In this document: piece after piece, positions 31,979 through 40,045 of the stretch
Layout of the letters: each line of letters starts with the position of its first letter
Numbering within the stretch: the stretch's first letter is position 1
From: Flavobacteriaceae bacterium UJ101
Lineage (GTDB): Bacteria; Bacteroidota; Bacteroidia; Flavobacteriales; UJ101
Length of the DNA: 64,000 bases
Reading direction: 5' to 3'
NCBI GenBank assembly: GCA_001880285.1
Contig: CP016269.1
Coordinates: forward strand, 2,800,501-2,864,500
Notes under the pieces: model-generated
What the model was told of the DNA's origin: nothing
The model's database searches: none
What the model saw: the letters and a program-made list of their open reading frames with translations, nothing else
Made by a program: the position numbers and the translations under genes

Positions 31979-32899
31979 ATGATAAGGAGAAAAGAAAGGG
32001 AAGAAATTGACTTGCTGCAATTATTAGGTAAAGATTTTGCAGTATTAAATAGAGAAGAAATTGAAAAAATTTATATAGAAAATAACCTTATAAATAAATT
32101 AACTAAAGTAGAAGGTTATGAAGTTAATCATAATGCATTAATTTTATTTATAAAAGAAGGAGACTTAGAATTTAAAATTTTTGATGAAGGGTTTGAGGTT
32201 GAAAAAGGGAATATCATGATCTTACCTATAAATTCTGCAAGGACAGCTAAGTTAAAAAAGATTTTTATGGATTCTGGTAGATTTGAGTTTGAATGTATAT
32301 TTCTATCACCTAAATACATAAGTAAGTATTTAATTCCTTCTTCAATTTCAGCATCGTTTATATCAGTATTGAAAAGAGATCCTTTAAAAATTGATGGTAT
32401 TAAAGGTATGGAAGGATATATTAAATCGTTAAGAGAATTATATGAAGCTTCCAACAAAGAATTAAAAGAATTAGAAGAGTATTTAATTGTACAATCTGTT
32501 TTTTATATTATAAAGAAAATTAATGAGTATTTGATAAAAGAAACAATTATTCATAAGTCTGATCGAAAGGATGAATTGATTAACCGATTACATGATTTAT
32601 TTTTAGAAAATCCGATGATTAATTATAATATAGAAGAATACTGTAAGAAATTATTTACATCTCGATATTTATTAAATAAAGCAACTAAAGAACTTAAAGG
32701 AGTTTCAACAAGAGAATTGATTAATACTTGGTTGATGAACGAAATTAAACGAGATCTTTTAACAACAAATTTAATTATAAAAGAAATTGGTATGAAGTAT
32801 GGTTTTAGTGAATCTACTAATTTTTCAAAATTTTTTAAAAGAAACGAAGGGTTAAGTGTTCGAGAATTTTTTGAAAAATATAATTATAACAATAGTTGA
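31979..32899 (+). CDS. AraC-family transcriptional regulator (copy 3)
   Basis: A 306-residue paralogue of the two regulators at the left end of the locus. It has the same layout: DLLQLLGKDFAVL N-terminus, cupin-like region (about 45-105), linker and double helix-turn-helix (about 195-300, with MKYGFSESTNFSKFF). It is more diverged in the sensing half than copies 1 and 2 are from each other. The start ATG follows AATAGGGG, matching copy 2. Its place directly after module C means the locus is bracketed by regulators (inference: dedicated control). Confidence 0.9.
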   Translation: MIRRKEREEIDLLQLLGKDFAVLNREEIEKIYIENNLINKLTKVEGYEVNHNALILFIKEGDLEFKIFDEGFEVEKGNIMILPINSARTAKLKKIFMDSGRFEFECIFLSPKYISKYLIPSSISASFISVLKRDPLKIDGIKGMEGYIKSLRELYEASNKELKELEEYLIVQSVFYIIKKINEYLIKETIIHKSDRKDELINRLHDLFLENPMINYNIEEYCKKLFTSRYLLNKATKELKGVSTRELINTWLMNEIKRDLLTTNLIIKEIGMKYGFSESTNFSKFFKRNEGLSVREFFEKYNYNNS

Positions 32900-33119
32900 T
32901 TATTTTTTATAATAGACCCTTTTTTTTTATAACGAGACCTTGAATTAAAAGTCTTATTACCTGATCTTTGTAGCGTAAAGATATATTTAACAATTGTTAA
33001 GTATTCATAGAGTTTTTTTAAGCAGTGGTAAACAGAATGTAAATCTAGATAGATTAAACTTTTCAATTCCCCCCCCTTTAAGAAATAATTATTAGATATA
33101 AAGTTTTGTTTACTTGTTT
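32900..33119. other. Intergenic stretch after AraC copy 3, no gene seen
   Basis: No convincing reading frame. It holds GACCCTTTTTTTTT at 32915 and GACCTT about 21 bases later, resembling the module promoter elements, then GATCTTTG at 32963-32970 (one mismatch from TANNTTTG). A run of eight C lies at 33069-33076. It may be the 3' untranslated region of the regulator or a small transcript ending at the terminator at 33120. Confidence 0.35.
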
Positions 33120-33150
33120 AACCTCATCATAAATATGATGAGGTTTTTTT
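33120..33150 (+). terminator. Rho-independent terminator
   Basis: Perfect stem AACCTCATCAT / ATGATGAGGTT with loop AAAT and a T run. It is 220 bases after the AraC copy 3 stop, so it ends either that transcript or a small independent one. Confidence 0.85.
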
Positions 33151-33179
33151 ATTGAATATGAATTTATAGTTTGAGAATA

Positions 33180-33225
33180 GGATCTTTTTTTTTGAGAAAG
33201 TAACCTCTAGAATGATCTATATTTG
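33180..33225 (+). promoter_or_regulatory. Orphan promoter resembling the module promoters
   Basis: GGATCTTTTTTTTT at 33180 is followed by AACCTCTAGAAT at 33202 and TATATTTG, a perfect TANNTTTG box, at 33218-33225. The distance from AACC to the -7 box equals that in modules A and C, where the sequence reads AACCTCTATAAT. No protein gene follows before the terminator at 33309. Confidence 0.45.
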
Positions 33226-33231
33226 TACCGA

Positions 33232-33347
33232 TTTACCCATAGTGGTTTAATAGCATTTTTTAATTACGACTAAGGTACTTAGTATTTTAGTTACAATCTT
33301 TTTTAGTTAGATCTCTTGTTTAATTTTTTAAACAAGAGATTTTTTTA
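33232..33347 (+). ncRNA. Candidate small RNA between orphan promoter and terminator
   Basis: About 115 bases between a good -7 box and a strong terminator with no usable reading frame. It has no similarity to an RNA family I know. It could instead be a decayed module start. The call rests only on promoter and terminator placement. Confidence 0.25.
33309..33347. terminator. Terminator shared by ychF and the upstream intergenic transcript
   Basis: The stem ATCTCTTGTTTAA / TTAAACAAGAGAT is followed by T on the plus strand and has A-rich sequence before it, so it can work in both directions. It sits 5 bases beyond the ychF stop. Confidence 0.8.
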
Positions 33348-33351
33348 TTTA

Positions 33352-34443
33352 TTAGACATTAAATCGGAAATGCATAACATCACCATCTTGTACAATATAT
33401 TCTTTACCTTCTATTCTGAGTTTTCCTGCCTCTTTTACTTTTGCTTCGGTTTCATAATGAGCATAATCATCATAAGCAATAACTTCAGCACGAATGAAGC
33501 CTTTTTCAAAATCAGTATGAATGACACCTGCAGCTTGAGGAGCTGTAAAACCATCTTTGATAGTCCAAGCTCGAACTTCTTTTTCTCCTGCTGTAAAGTA
33601 TGTTTTTAAATTTAAAAGAGTGTAAACTGAGCGAATTAAACGATTAACACCAGGTTCTTTTAATCCTAATTCCTCTAAAAACATTTCACGTTCTTCAAAA
33701 GATTCTAATTCAGCAATATCAGCCTCTGTAGCCACAGCAAGCATTAAAACTTCTGCATCTTCAGATTCAACCATTTTTTTTACTGCTTCAACATGATGAT
33801 TTCCTGTTTTAGCAGCAGCTTCATCAACATTACAGATGTATAAAACAGGTTTAGCAGTTAACAGTTGCATTTCATCCATAATAATTTGCTCAGAATCTAC
33901 TAAATTTAATCCTCGAACATTTTGTCCACTTTCTAAATGTGTTATAATTTTTTGAGCAACTTCTACAATTTTTAATTGTTCTTTATTACCCGTTTTTGCC
34001 ATTTTTTTGGCTTTCTCCAAACGTTTTTCAACTGCTTCAAGATCCTTTAATTGTAATTCAATATCAATGGTTTCTTTATCTCGAACAGGGTCAATAGATT
34101 CATCAACATGTGTGATATTATCATTATCAAAACATCTTAGAACATGAATGATAGCATTGGTTTCACGAATATTTCCTAAAAATTGATTCCCTAAACCTTC
34201 TCCTTTACTAGCTCCTCGAACTAAACCTGCAATATCAACAATTTCTACAACAGCAGGTAAAACACGTTCAGGACTTACTAATTCTTCTAACTTGTAAAGT
34301 CTAGGATCAGGTACTTGAACAGATCCAACATTAGGTTCTATAGTACAAAATGGATAGTTTGCTGACTGTGCTTTAGCACTCGATAAACAATTAAAAAGAG
34401 TTGATTTTCCAACATTGGGTAATCCTACAATTCCTGCTTTCAT
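33352..34443 (-). CDS. ychF: Redox-regulated ATPase YchF (OBG-family)
   Basis: A 363-residue cytoplasmic P-loop protein. It has G1 GLPNVGKST (residues 7-15), the switch II/G3 region DIAGLVRGASKGEG, and NVDE at the G4 position where GTPases have NKxD, which is the mark of YchF's preference for ATP. A TGS domain fills the last 85 or so residues and the typical MHFRFNV end is present. The length is normal for the family. YchF associates with ribosomes and affects stress responses in other bacteria. It is divergent from the transketolase gene, with the two -7 boxes 26 bases apart. Confidence 0.97.
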   Translation of the reverse strand: MKAGIVGLPNVGKSTLFNCLSSAKAQSANYPFCTIEPNVGSVQVPDPRLYKLEELVSPERVLPAVVEIVDIAGLVRGASKGEGLGNQFLGNIRETNAIIHVLRCFDNDNITHVDESIDPVRDKETIDIELQLKDLEAVEKRLEKAKKMAKTGNKEQLKIVEVAQKIITHLESGQNVRGLNLVDSEQIIMDEMQLLTAKPVLYICNVDEAAAKTGNHHVEAVKKMVESEDAEVLMLAVATEADIAELESFEEREMFLEELGLKEPGVNRLIRSVYTLLNLKTYFTAGEKEVRAWTIKDGFTAPQAAGVIHTDFEKGFIRAEVIAYDDYAHYETEAKVKEAGKLRIEGKEYIVQDGDVMHFRFNV

Positions 34444-34471
34444 TAAAGTATTGTTAATTTAAAAATATTTG

Positions 34472-34479
34472 CAAATATA
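34472..34479 (-). promoter_or_regulatory. ychF -7 box
   Basis: TATATTTG on the minus strand matches the Bacteroidota TANNTTTG box, with TTG about 16 bases upstream. It lies 29 bases before the ychF ATG. Confidence 0.7.
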
Positions 34480-34505
34480 ATCCGTATTATTTAAACAAAA
34501 TATTT

Positions 34506-34513
34506 TACTTTTG
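34506..34513 (+). promoter_or_regulatory. Transketolase operon -7 box
   Basis: TACTTTTG matches TANNTTTG. It overlaps the in-frame TTG at 34511, so that TTG cannot be the start codon of this transcript; ATG 34538 is the start. Confidence 0.7.
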
Positions 34514-34537
34514 GTATTTATTAAGAAATTCATCAAA

Positions 34538-35389
34538 ATGGGAATATTAGAACAACAAAAAGAGCTCTGCACACAAATTAGAAGAGATATTGTAAGAATG
34601 GTTTATGAAGTACAATCTGGACACCCAGGAGGATCTTTGGGATGTGTGGAGTTTTTCGTAGCCTTATATCAAGATATTTTAGAACATAATCCTAAAAACT
34701 TTTCCATGGATGGTAAAGGAGAAGATTTGTTCTTTTTATCTAATGGTCATATTTCCCCTGTATTGTATGCTACATTAGCTCGAAATGGTTATTTCCCTGT
34801 AGAAGAATTAAAAACATTTAGAAGACTTAATACTCGCTTACAAGGTCACCCAACTACACATGATAATTTACCAGGTATTCGTATTGCTAGTGGATCTTTA
34901 GGACAAGGTTTATCAGTTGCCGTAGGAGCTGCTCAAACTAAAAAGATAAATGGTGATGATAAGTTAGTTTATACATTACATGGTGATGGTGAATTACAAG
35001 AAGGTCAGATATGGGAAGCGGTTATGTATGCTGCAGCTAATAAAGTAGATAACTTGATAGCTACAGTAGATTATAATGGGCAACAAATTGATGGAGCTTT
35101 ACATGATGTACTAGATTTGGGAGATTTAAAAGCTAAATTTGAAGCTTTTGGATGGCTTGTTTTAGAAGAAGAAAAAGGAAATGATCTTGAAGCGACAAAA
35201 GCTATTCTTTCTAAAGCTAAAACAATGACGGGGAAAGGAAAACCTGTTATAATTATATTAAAAACAGATATGGGATATGGAGTAGATTTTATGGCAGGAA
35301 CAAATGCTTGGCATGGAAAAGCCCCTAATCAAGAACAATATGAATCTGCAATGGAGCAGTTAGCGGAAACTTCTTTAGGAGATTATTAA
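34538..35389 (+). CDS. Transketolase, N-terminal (thiamine diphosphate-binding) subunit
   Basis: A 283-residue protein corresponding to the N-terminal third of transketolase. It has the thiamine diphosphate/Mg motif GDGELQEGQIWEA...N, the GHPGGSLG stretch near the N-terminus and GSLGQGLS. With the subunit at 36511 it should form a complete transketolase for the non-oxidative pentose phosphate pathway. Split transketolases are known in many bacteria, usually with the halves adjacent; here two other genes lie between them. The start at ATG 34538 is set by the -7 box at 34506. Confidence 0.93.
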   Translation: MGILEQQKELCTQIRRDIVRMVYEVQSGHPGGSLGCVEFFVALYQDILEHNPKNFSMDGKGEDLFFLSNGHISPVLYATLARNGYFPVEELKTFRRLNTRLQGHPTTHDNLPGIRIASGSLGQGLSVAVGAAQTKKINGDDKLVYTLHGDGELQEGQIWEAVMYAAANKVDNLIATVDYNGQQIDGALHDVLDLGDLKAKFEAFGWLVLEEEKGNDLEATKAILSKAKTMTGKGKPVIIILKTDMGYGVDFMAGTNAWHGKAPNQEQYESAMEQLAETSLGDY

Positions 35390-35401
35390 AAATAAATTGA
35401 A

Positions 35402-36136
35402 TTGTTAAATAAAAAGGGTAGTATATGTTTTTTGATTCTCTTGTTTAGTTTTTTACAAGGGCAAGATGTGGTGAATTATAAAAACGTTACAAATAAACCT
35501 GTGTTTCCTGGATGTGAGGGGTTTGAAGGAAAAACATTAGACCATTGTAATAGTAAAATAACTCAAATAGAGTTGGTTCGCTATTTAACTTATCCTGAAA
35601 AAGCTATAGAAGAAAATCGATCGGGAACAGCATATATTAAATTTATAGTTTCAGAAGATGGGAAAATAGAAAAACCAAAGATACTGAGATCCTCTAAATA
35701 TGAAGACTTAGATAGTGCTTCAATAAGAGCAGTTTCTTTGCTGTTTCATGATAAACAAGTTATACCAGGGAAATTAAATGATATTCCTGTTAAAGTTTTT
35801 TATCAAGTGCCTGTTAAATTTAAATTAGAAGAGAATTCTAATAACCAAGTAAAATTAACGTCAGAAGAAATCCTGAATCGATTAGAAAAAATGAAATCTC
35901 CGGATTTTGATAATCCAGAAGCAAAAATATTTTCTGATAATTATGTTAAATTTGTGAAGGGTATTATTATAGGGTTTTATTTAAAAGATCGGCGAGTAAT
36001 AGATGATTGGGAAGAATTTTTTAAAGAACATGATTTGAATGAAATCCCTGATCATACGAAATTAACCGCTCGAGATAAAATTAATTTAGGAAATTTATTA
36101 GGTGAAATAAATTATATTAAACATTCAATTAATTAA
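35402..36136 (+). CDS. Secreted TonB C-terminal-domain protein
   Basis: A 244-residue protein with a signal peptide or membrane anchor (about 1-20) and a TonB_C-like domain at about 50-140 (YPEKAIEENRSGTAYIKFIV, then a VFYQVPVKF strand). The last 100 residues are unassigned. The start is TTG 35402, because no ATG in frame precedes or lies within the signal peptide; I see no better start. It sits 12 bases after the transketolase N-subunit and 2 bases before the next gene. It lacks the Pro-rich linker of classical TonB, so it may be an accessory energy-transducer-like protein rather than a TonB proper. Confidence 0.75.
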   Translation: MLNKKGSICFLILLFSFLQGQDVVNYKNVTNKPVFPGCEGFEGKTLDHCNSKITQIELVRYLTYPEKAIEENRSGTAYIKFIVSEDGKIEKPKILRSSKYEDLDSASIRAVSLLFHDKQVIPGKLNDIPVKVFYQVPVKFKLEENSNNQVKLTSEEILNRLEKMKSPDFDNPEAKIFSDNYVKFVKGIIIGFYLKDRRVIDDWEEFFKEHDLNEIPDHTKLTARDKINLGNLLGEINYIKHSIN

Positions 36137-36138
36137 AA

Positions 36139-36483
36139 ATGAAAAAGTTACTCATAAGCTTATTAATTATAAGTTTTGGATTGATTAAAGCACAGGAAAA
36201 AAGTACATCAATTAGAGAAGATATTAAGATACCATTTACATGTAATGCTTTAGTTGATCAGTATATGGCAGATTATCAAACTTTTGTGAAGTCAGCAGAA
36301 TATTTAGCTCTTTATGGAGGTGATGACAATAAGCAGTTAATCAATTCAGAATATATGAAGTTTACACAAAAGTATTCTGATATTACAAAAGAAATTAAGA
36401 CGTTAGATCCTGGTTTACAAAAATTTGTAGCAGGTTTTGTTCAAGCAAAAGGAGTAGAATTAACCAATTTGATGAGAAAATAG
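36139..36483 (+). CDS. Small secreted protein of unknown function
   Basis: A 114-residue protein with a clear signal peptide (MKKLLISLLIISFGLIKA) and a mostly helical mature part with one Cys. I do not recognise the family. It follows the TonB-C gene by 2 bases, so the two are probably translated together, and it precedes the transketolase C-subunit by 27 bases in what looks like one operon. Confidence 0.65.
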   Translation: MKKLLISLLIISFGLIKAQEKSTSIREDIKIPFTCNALVDQYMADYQTFVKSAEYLALYGGDDNKQLINSEYMKFTQKYSDITKEIKTLDPGLQKFVAGFVQAKGVELTNLMRK

Positions 36484-36510
36484 AGAAACAACAAAGAGAA
36501 TATACGTAAA

Positions 36511-37467
36511 ATGAAATATACCAATAAAGGATCAAAAGATACGCGTTCAGGATTTGGAGCGGCTTTAACAGAATTAGGTCAAAAAAATGAGAATGTAGTA
36601 GCACTTTGTGCAGATTTAATAGGTTCATTAAAAATGGATGCTTTTGCAAAAAATCATCCAGAACGATTTTTCCAAACCGGTATTGCTGAAGCAAATATGA
36701 TGGGAATGGCTGCTGGAATGACCATTGGAGGTAAAATTCCTTTTACAGGAACCTTTGCTAATTTTGCTACAGCTCGTGTTTATGATCAAATACGTCAATC
36801 CATTGCATATTCCAATAAGAATGTAAAAATAGCAGCTTCTCATGCAGGTTTGACCTTAGGAGAAGATGGTGCAACACACCAGACCTTAGAAGATATAGGT
36901 TTGATGAAAATGTTACCTCATATGGTAGTTATTAATCCATGTGATTACAATCAAACATATGCTGCAACTATTGCTGCTGCTGAATATGAAGGACCTGTAT
37001 ATTTACGTTTTGGTCGACCAAAAGTAGCTAATTTTACACAAGAACCTTCTGAATATAAATTTGAAATAGGAAAAGGTCTACTATTACAAGAAGGAACTGA
37101 TGTTACCATTGTTGCAACAGGGCATTTAGTATGGGAAGCTTTATTGGCAGCCGAAGAATTAGCTAAAGATGGAATTTCTGCAGAGGTAATAAACATTCAT
37201 ACCATTAAGCCATTAGATGATGAAATGATTTTAAAATCAGTTGAAAAGACAGGCTGTATTGTAACGGCAGAAGAGCATAATTATTTAGGTGGATTAGGAG
37301 AGAGTGTATCAAGAGTGTTGGCTACTCGCAATCCTAAACCTCAAGAATTTGTTGCTGTAAATGATACATTTGGAGAGAGTGGAACAGGAGCTGAATTAAT
37401 GGCAAAATATGGAATTGATTCAAAAGCTATTATTGAGAAAAGTAAAAAAGTAATTTCAAGAAAATAA
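36511..37467 (+). CDS. Transketolase, C-terminal subunit
   Basis: A 318-residue protein with the transketolase pyrimidine-binding domain (about 5-170) and C-terminal domain (about 185-310). The catalytic-type Glu lies in GIAEANMMG, followed by GKIPFTGTFANF, HAGLTLGEDGATHQ and the phosphate-loop region GPVYLRFGRP. It is the partner of the N-terminal subunit at 34538. Confidence 0.93.
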   Translation: MKYTNKGSKDTRSGFGAALTELGQKNENVVALCADLIGSLKMDAFAKNHPERFFQTGIAEANMMGMAAGMTIGGKIPFTGTFANFATARVYDQIRQSIAYSNKNVKIAASHAGLTLGEDGATHQTLEDIGLMKMLPHMVVINPCDYNQTYAATIAAAEYEGPVYLRFGRPKVANFTQEPSEYKFEIGKGLLLQEGTDVTIVATGHLVWEALLAAEELAKDGISAEVINIHTIKPLDDEMILKSVEKTGCIVTAEEHNYLGGLGESVSRVLATRNPKPQEFVAVNDTFGESGTGAELMAKYGIDSKAIIEKSKKVISRK

Positions 37468-37482
37468 TAAAATTTAATAAAT

Positions 37483-37731
37483 ATGGATACAGTATTTGCA
37501 AAGGGTATTTATAAAGAAGAAGGAGAAGGTGTTCGAGTTCGATTTAAGAAGTCAGATGTAGCAGCTACACCAAGTGGTTGCGAATTTATGGTAAAAATTG
37601 TAGACAATAAATATGATGTTTATCCACGTGTTCATTTAGATGCGAAGGGCGCAAAAAAAATGGCATTGGAAATATTAGAAATGTTAGATCATCATAAAGA
37701 ATTATTGAAAGATGATTTTAAAGAGCAGTAA
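37483..37731 (+). CDS. Small conserved protein of unknown function
   Basis: An 82-residue soluble protein with an alpha/beta pattern and a single Cys (TPSGCEFMVK). It has no signal peptide or membrane segment. It lies 15 bases after the transketolase C-subunit, likely in the same transcript. I cannot assign a function. Confidence 0.65.
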   Translation: MDTVFAKGIYKEEGEGVRVRFKKSDVAATPSGCEFMVKIVDNKYDVYPRVHLDAKGAKKMALEILEMLDHHKELLKDDFKEQ

Positions 37732-37754
37732 ACCAATTTATTAAATAAATATAT

Positions 37755-38357
37755 ATGAGAAAATTAGTAGTATTAGGAGCCATATTGATCAGTTCTCTAT
37801 CTTTTGCTCAAATAGATTTTGGAATTAAGGGAGGACTAAATTTTGCTTCAGTTGGAGACATGACAAGTTATGCAAATAGTGTATTCGATTCTAAAGTAGA
37901 CTCAGATACTAAAACAGGGTATCATGTTGGAGCATGGGGTAGAGTTGCTTTACCTATTGTGGGGATTTACGTACAACCTGAATTGAATTATACACATTTA
38001 AAAACAGAATACAGTAATAATGGAGATTATACATTGGATAAAATTGATATACCTGTTTTAGCAGGAATGAAAATATTAAGTGTAGGACGTATTTTTGTAG
38101 GGCCTTCTTTTCAATACCTGATTAATGATGATTTGGATATTAGTGGAGTTCGCGATATTAATTCAGATGATTTTACTGTAGGAATTCAGTTCGGAGCGGG
38201 AGCTCAGTTAGGAAAATTAGGTGTAGATCTTCGTTATGATACAGGATTGAATGATACAGAATCAAATTTTGTTAATGAAACTACAGGTACTAGTTTTACA
38301 GTTGATTCAAGACCTTCACAAGTAATTTTGGGTGTGAGTTATAAATTGACTAATTAA
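37755..38357 (+). CDS. Outer-membrane beta-barrel protein (porin-family type)
   Basis: A 200-residue protein with a signal peptide (1-18, ending SFA before Q) and an eight-stranded-barrel pattern. It begins FGIKGGLNFAS, typical of the Bacteroidota outer membrane beta-barrel family PF13568, and ends in alternating strands (VILGVSYKL). The substrate, if any, is unknown. It starts 23 bases after the preceding small gene and is probably the last gene of the operon. Confidence 0.82.
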   Translation: MRKLVVLGAILISSLSFAQIDFGIKGGLNFASVGDMTSYANSVFDSKVDSDTKTGYHVGAWGRVALPIVGIYVQPELNYTHLKTEYSNNGDYTLDKIDIPVLAGMKILSVGRIFVGPSFQYLINDDLDISGVRDINSDDFTVGIQFGAGAQLGKLGVDLRYDTGLNDTESNFVNETTGTSFTVDSRPSQVILGVSYKLTN

Positions 38358-38389
38358 TGATAGTAATACTATTATATTGATAATAAGTA

Positions 38390-38470
38390 TTTTATAGATG
38401 AATGTTTAAATGGGTTATTTATCGATAAAGAATAAAGGTTCATCTATAAAAAAAGAATATCCATCTATAA
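38390..38470. repeat. Three copies of an 11-bp motif, one inverted
   Basis: TTTTATAGATG at 38390-38400 is the inverse of CATCTATAAAA, which occurs at 38441 and again (as CATCTATAAAA) at 38462. A fourth copy lies before folA at 44229. The spacing of the two direct copies is 21 bases. Purpose unknown; an operator is possible. Confidence 0.4.
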
Positions 38471-38499
38471 AAAAGCATCGTTTACGATGCTTTTTTTTT
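38471..38499 (+). terminator. Rho-independent terminator
   Basis: Stem AAAAGCATCG / CGATGCTTTT with loop TTTA and a long T run. It ends the operon upstream and rules out a start at the in-frame TTG 38498 for the next gene. Confidence 0.88.
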
Positions 38500-38542
38500 G
38501 TTTTTTTTAACAAAAATTTGTCTAGAATTTAAAAATCAAATA

Positions 38543-40006
38543 ATGAAGAAAAGTTTATTATTATTTTTAGCTAGCAATTTAATGTTGGCTCAAGTGGGAA
38601 TCAACACAGGTGGGACTATTGATTCTGGAGCAGTATTGGAAGTGAAATCGAGTTCAAAGGGAGTTCTCCTTCCAAGATTAAGTGATCATACCGCTATAAC
38701 TTCTCCTACTCCAGGGATGTTAATTTACGATATAGCAGATCAATGTATTAATTATTATGCAGAAACAACAGGGTGGATTAACCCTTGTGATAATTCTGGA
38801 GATGGAGGAGATGGAACAGGATCAGGGATGTGTGCCTCAGAAGATGGAATTTATCCTTCAACAGCTATAACAGCTATAGAAAGAGGAAATACACATACAG
38901 TAGGAGTTACTGCAAATGGAGATCTTGTGACGGCAGGTATGTTTACTGCAAATGGAGATCCAAATTTATTTAATGGAGGAGAGCGTATTAGTTATCGTGA
39001 TGTTACAATAATAGATGGACCATGGGGTGATACACCAATTGTAGGAACAGACATAACACGTAATAGTAATAGAAGTATTGCTTGGGTTACAGCTTCAACA
39101 GATGCAGTTTACTTTACAAATGCTCAATCGACTGATAGTTTTAAAGAAATTACATTAATTGGAGCTCCTGCAGGAACAAAAATAGCTGATGCTAAATTAA
39201 CTCTTGGAGAAGTTATAATTTTAACTGAAGATGGTGATGTTTATGAAACACCTTTAAATAATGGTACGATTAGAAGTTATGAAGCTAATAAAGTGAATTT
39301 ACCAGAAAAAGTAACAAAAATTAATGTTGGAGATGCTGGAGCTACTGCGTTTGGAGGAGCATCTGGAGATATGTATGTGTGGGGTGATAGTTGTTCGATT
39401 TATATAGCTTTAAATATAGATGGAAGTGGTACTAAAGCATGTAATCAAGTAACAACTCATACAAAAGATGATCCAGCAACGTTTTCATTATCATCAGATA
39501 TTATAAATGTTGATCTAAGTGAGCCTGGTAGTGTTTTAGGGATAGTAACAGCCAATGGAGACTTATATCATGTAGGAAGTACAAATAATACATCCAGTAC
39601 ATTAGCAAACTTTGCCTATAATTCAGATCCTGATGTTATAGTAGATCGTAATGGAGATGCTTTATTAGCAGCAGGAGAAAAAATTATTAATGTGGGAATA
39701 GGAGCAACAGGGCCAAGTGCAGCAATTGTTACAGATAGAGGAAGAATATTTTCTTATTCTTCTGGAACTCAAGGTTCTTTCTGGTATTTAGAACATGAAT
39801 TGGGAGCAAAAGATCCATCATCAGTAGTTTTTTCAGGAGATGATAAAACTGCTCCTATGGCGGCTGTTATTGATGGAGATTATTATGAATGGACAATAAC
39901 TCAAAATGGAACATCGAATATACCTTTAAGTAATCCAACAGGATTAGGAGGTGATTGGCAATCTAATTCTCCATTAAAAGTAAATGTTTGTTTAAATAAC
40001 AAATAA
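38543..40006 (+). CDS. Secreted P-domain protein with RCC1-like repeats
   Basis: A 487-residue secreted protein. Signal peptide about 1-18 (ending MLA before QVGIN), one P-type domain (about 19-80: KGVLLPR, GMLIYD), then a low-complexity Gly-Asp linker. From about 115 on there are beta-propeller-like repeats resembling RCC1 (THTVGVTANGDLVTAG, VLGIVTANGDLYHVG, AAIVTDRGRIFSY). Start ATG 38543 was chosen because the upstream TTG lies in a terminator. The P domain is the one found in the 168-residue proteins of region 1. Likely surface-exposed or periplasmic; ligand unknown. No T9SS sorting domain seen. Confidence 0.75.
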   Translation: MKKSLLLFLASNLMLAQVGINTGGTIDSGAVLEVKSSSKGVLLPRLSDHTAITSPTPGMLIYDIADQCINYYAETTGWINPCDNSGDGGDGTGSGMCASEDGIYPSTAITAIERGNTHTVGVTANGDLVTAGMFTANGDPNLFNGGERISYRDVTIIDGPWGDTPIVGTDITRNSNRSIAWVTASTDAVYFTNAQSTDSFKEITLIGAPAGTKIADAKLTLGEVIILTEDGDVYETPLNNGTIRSYEANKVNLPEKVTKINVGDAGATAFGGASGDMYVWGDSCSIYIALNIDGSGTKACNQVTTHTKDDPATFSLSSDIINVDLSEPGSVLGIVTANGDLYHVGSTNNTSSTLANFAYNSDPDVIVDRNGDALLAAGEKIINVGIGATGPSAAIVTDRGRIFSYSSGTQGSFWYLEHELGAKDPSSVVFSGDDKTAPMAAVIDGDYYEWTITQNGTSNIPLSNPTGLGGDWQSNSPLKVNVCLNNK

Positions 40007-40045
40007 TAAAAAAGTAGAGTCTTACTTAATTAAAAATCAAGAACA

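Noticed and set aside
33316-33609. Plus-strand frame of 97 codons over the end of ychF
   Set aside because: It overlaps the conserved C-terminus of ychF and a terminator; its translation has no family features.
34511-34537. Earlier TTG start for the transketolase N-subunit
   Set aside because: It lies within the -7 promoter box, so it would not be transcribed from that promoter.
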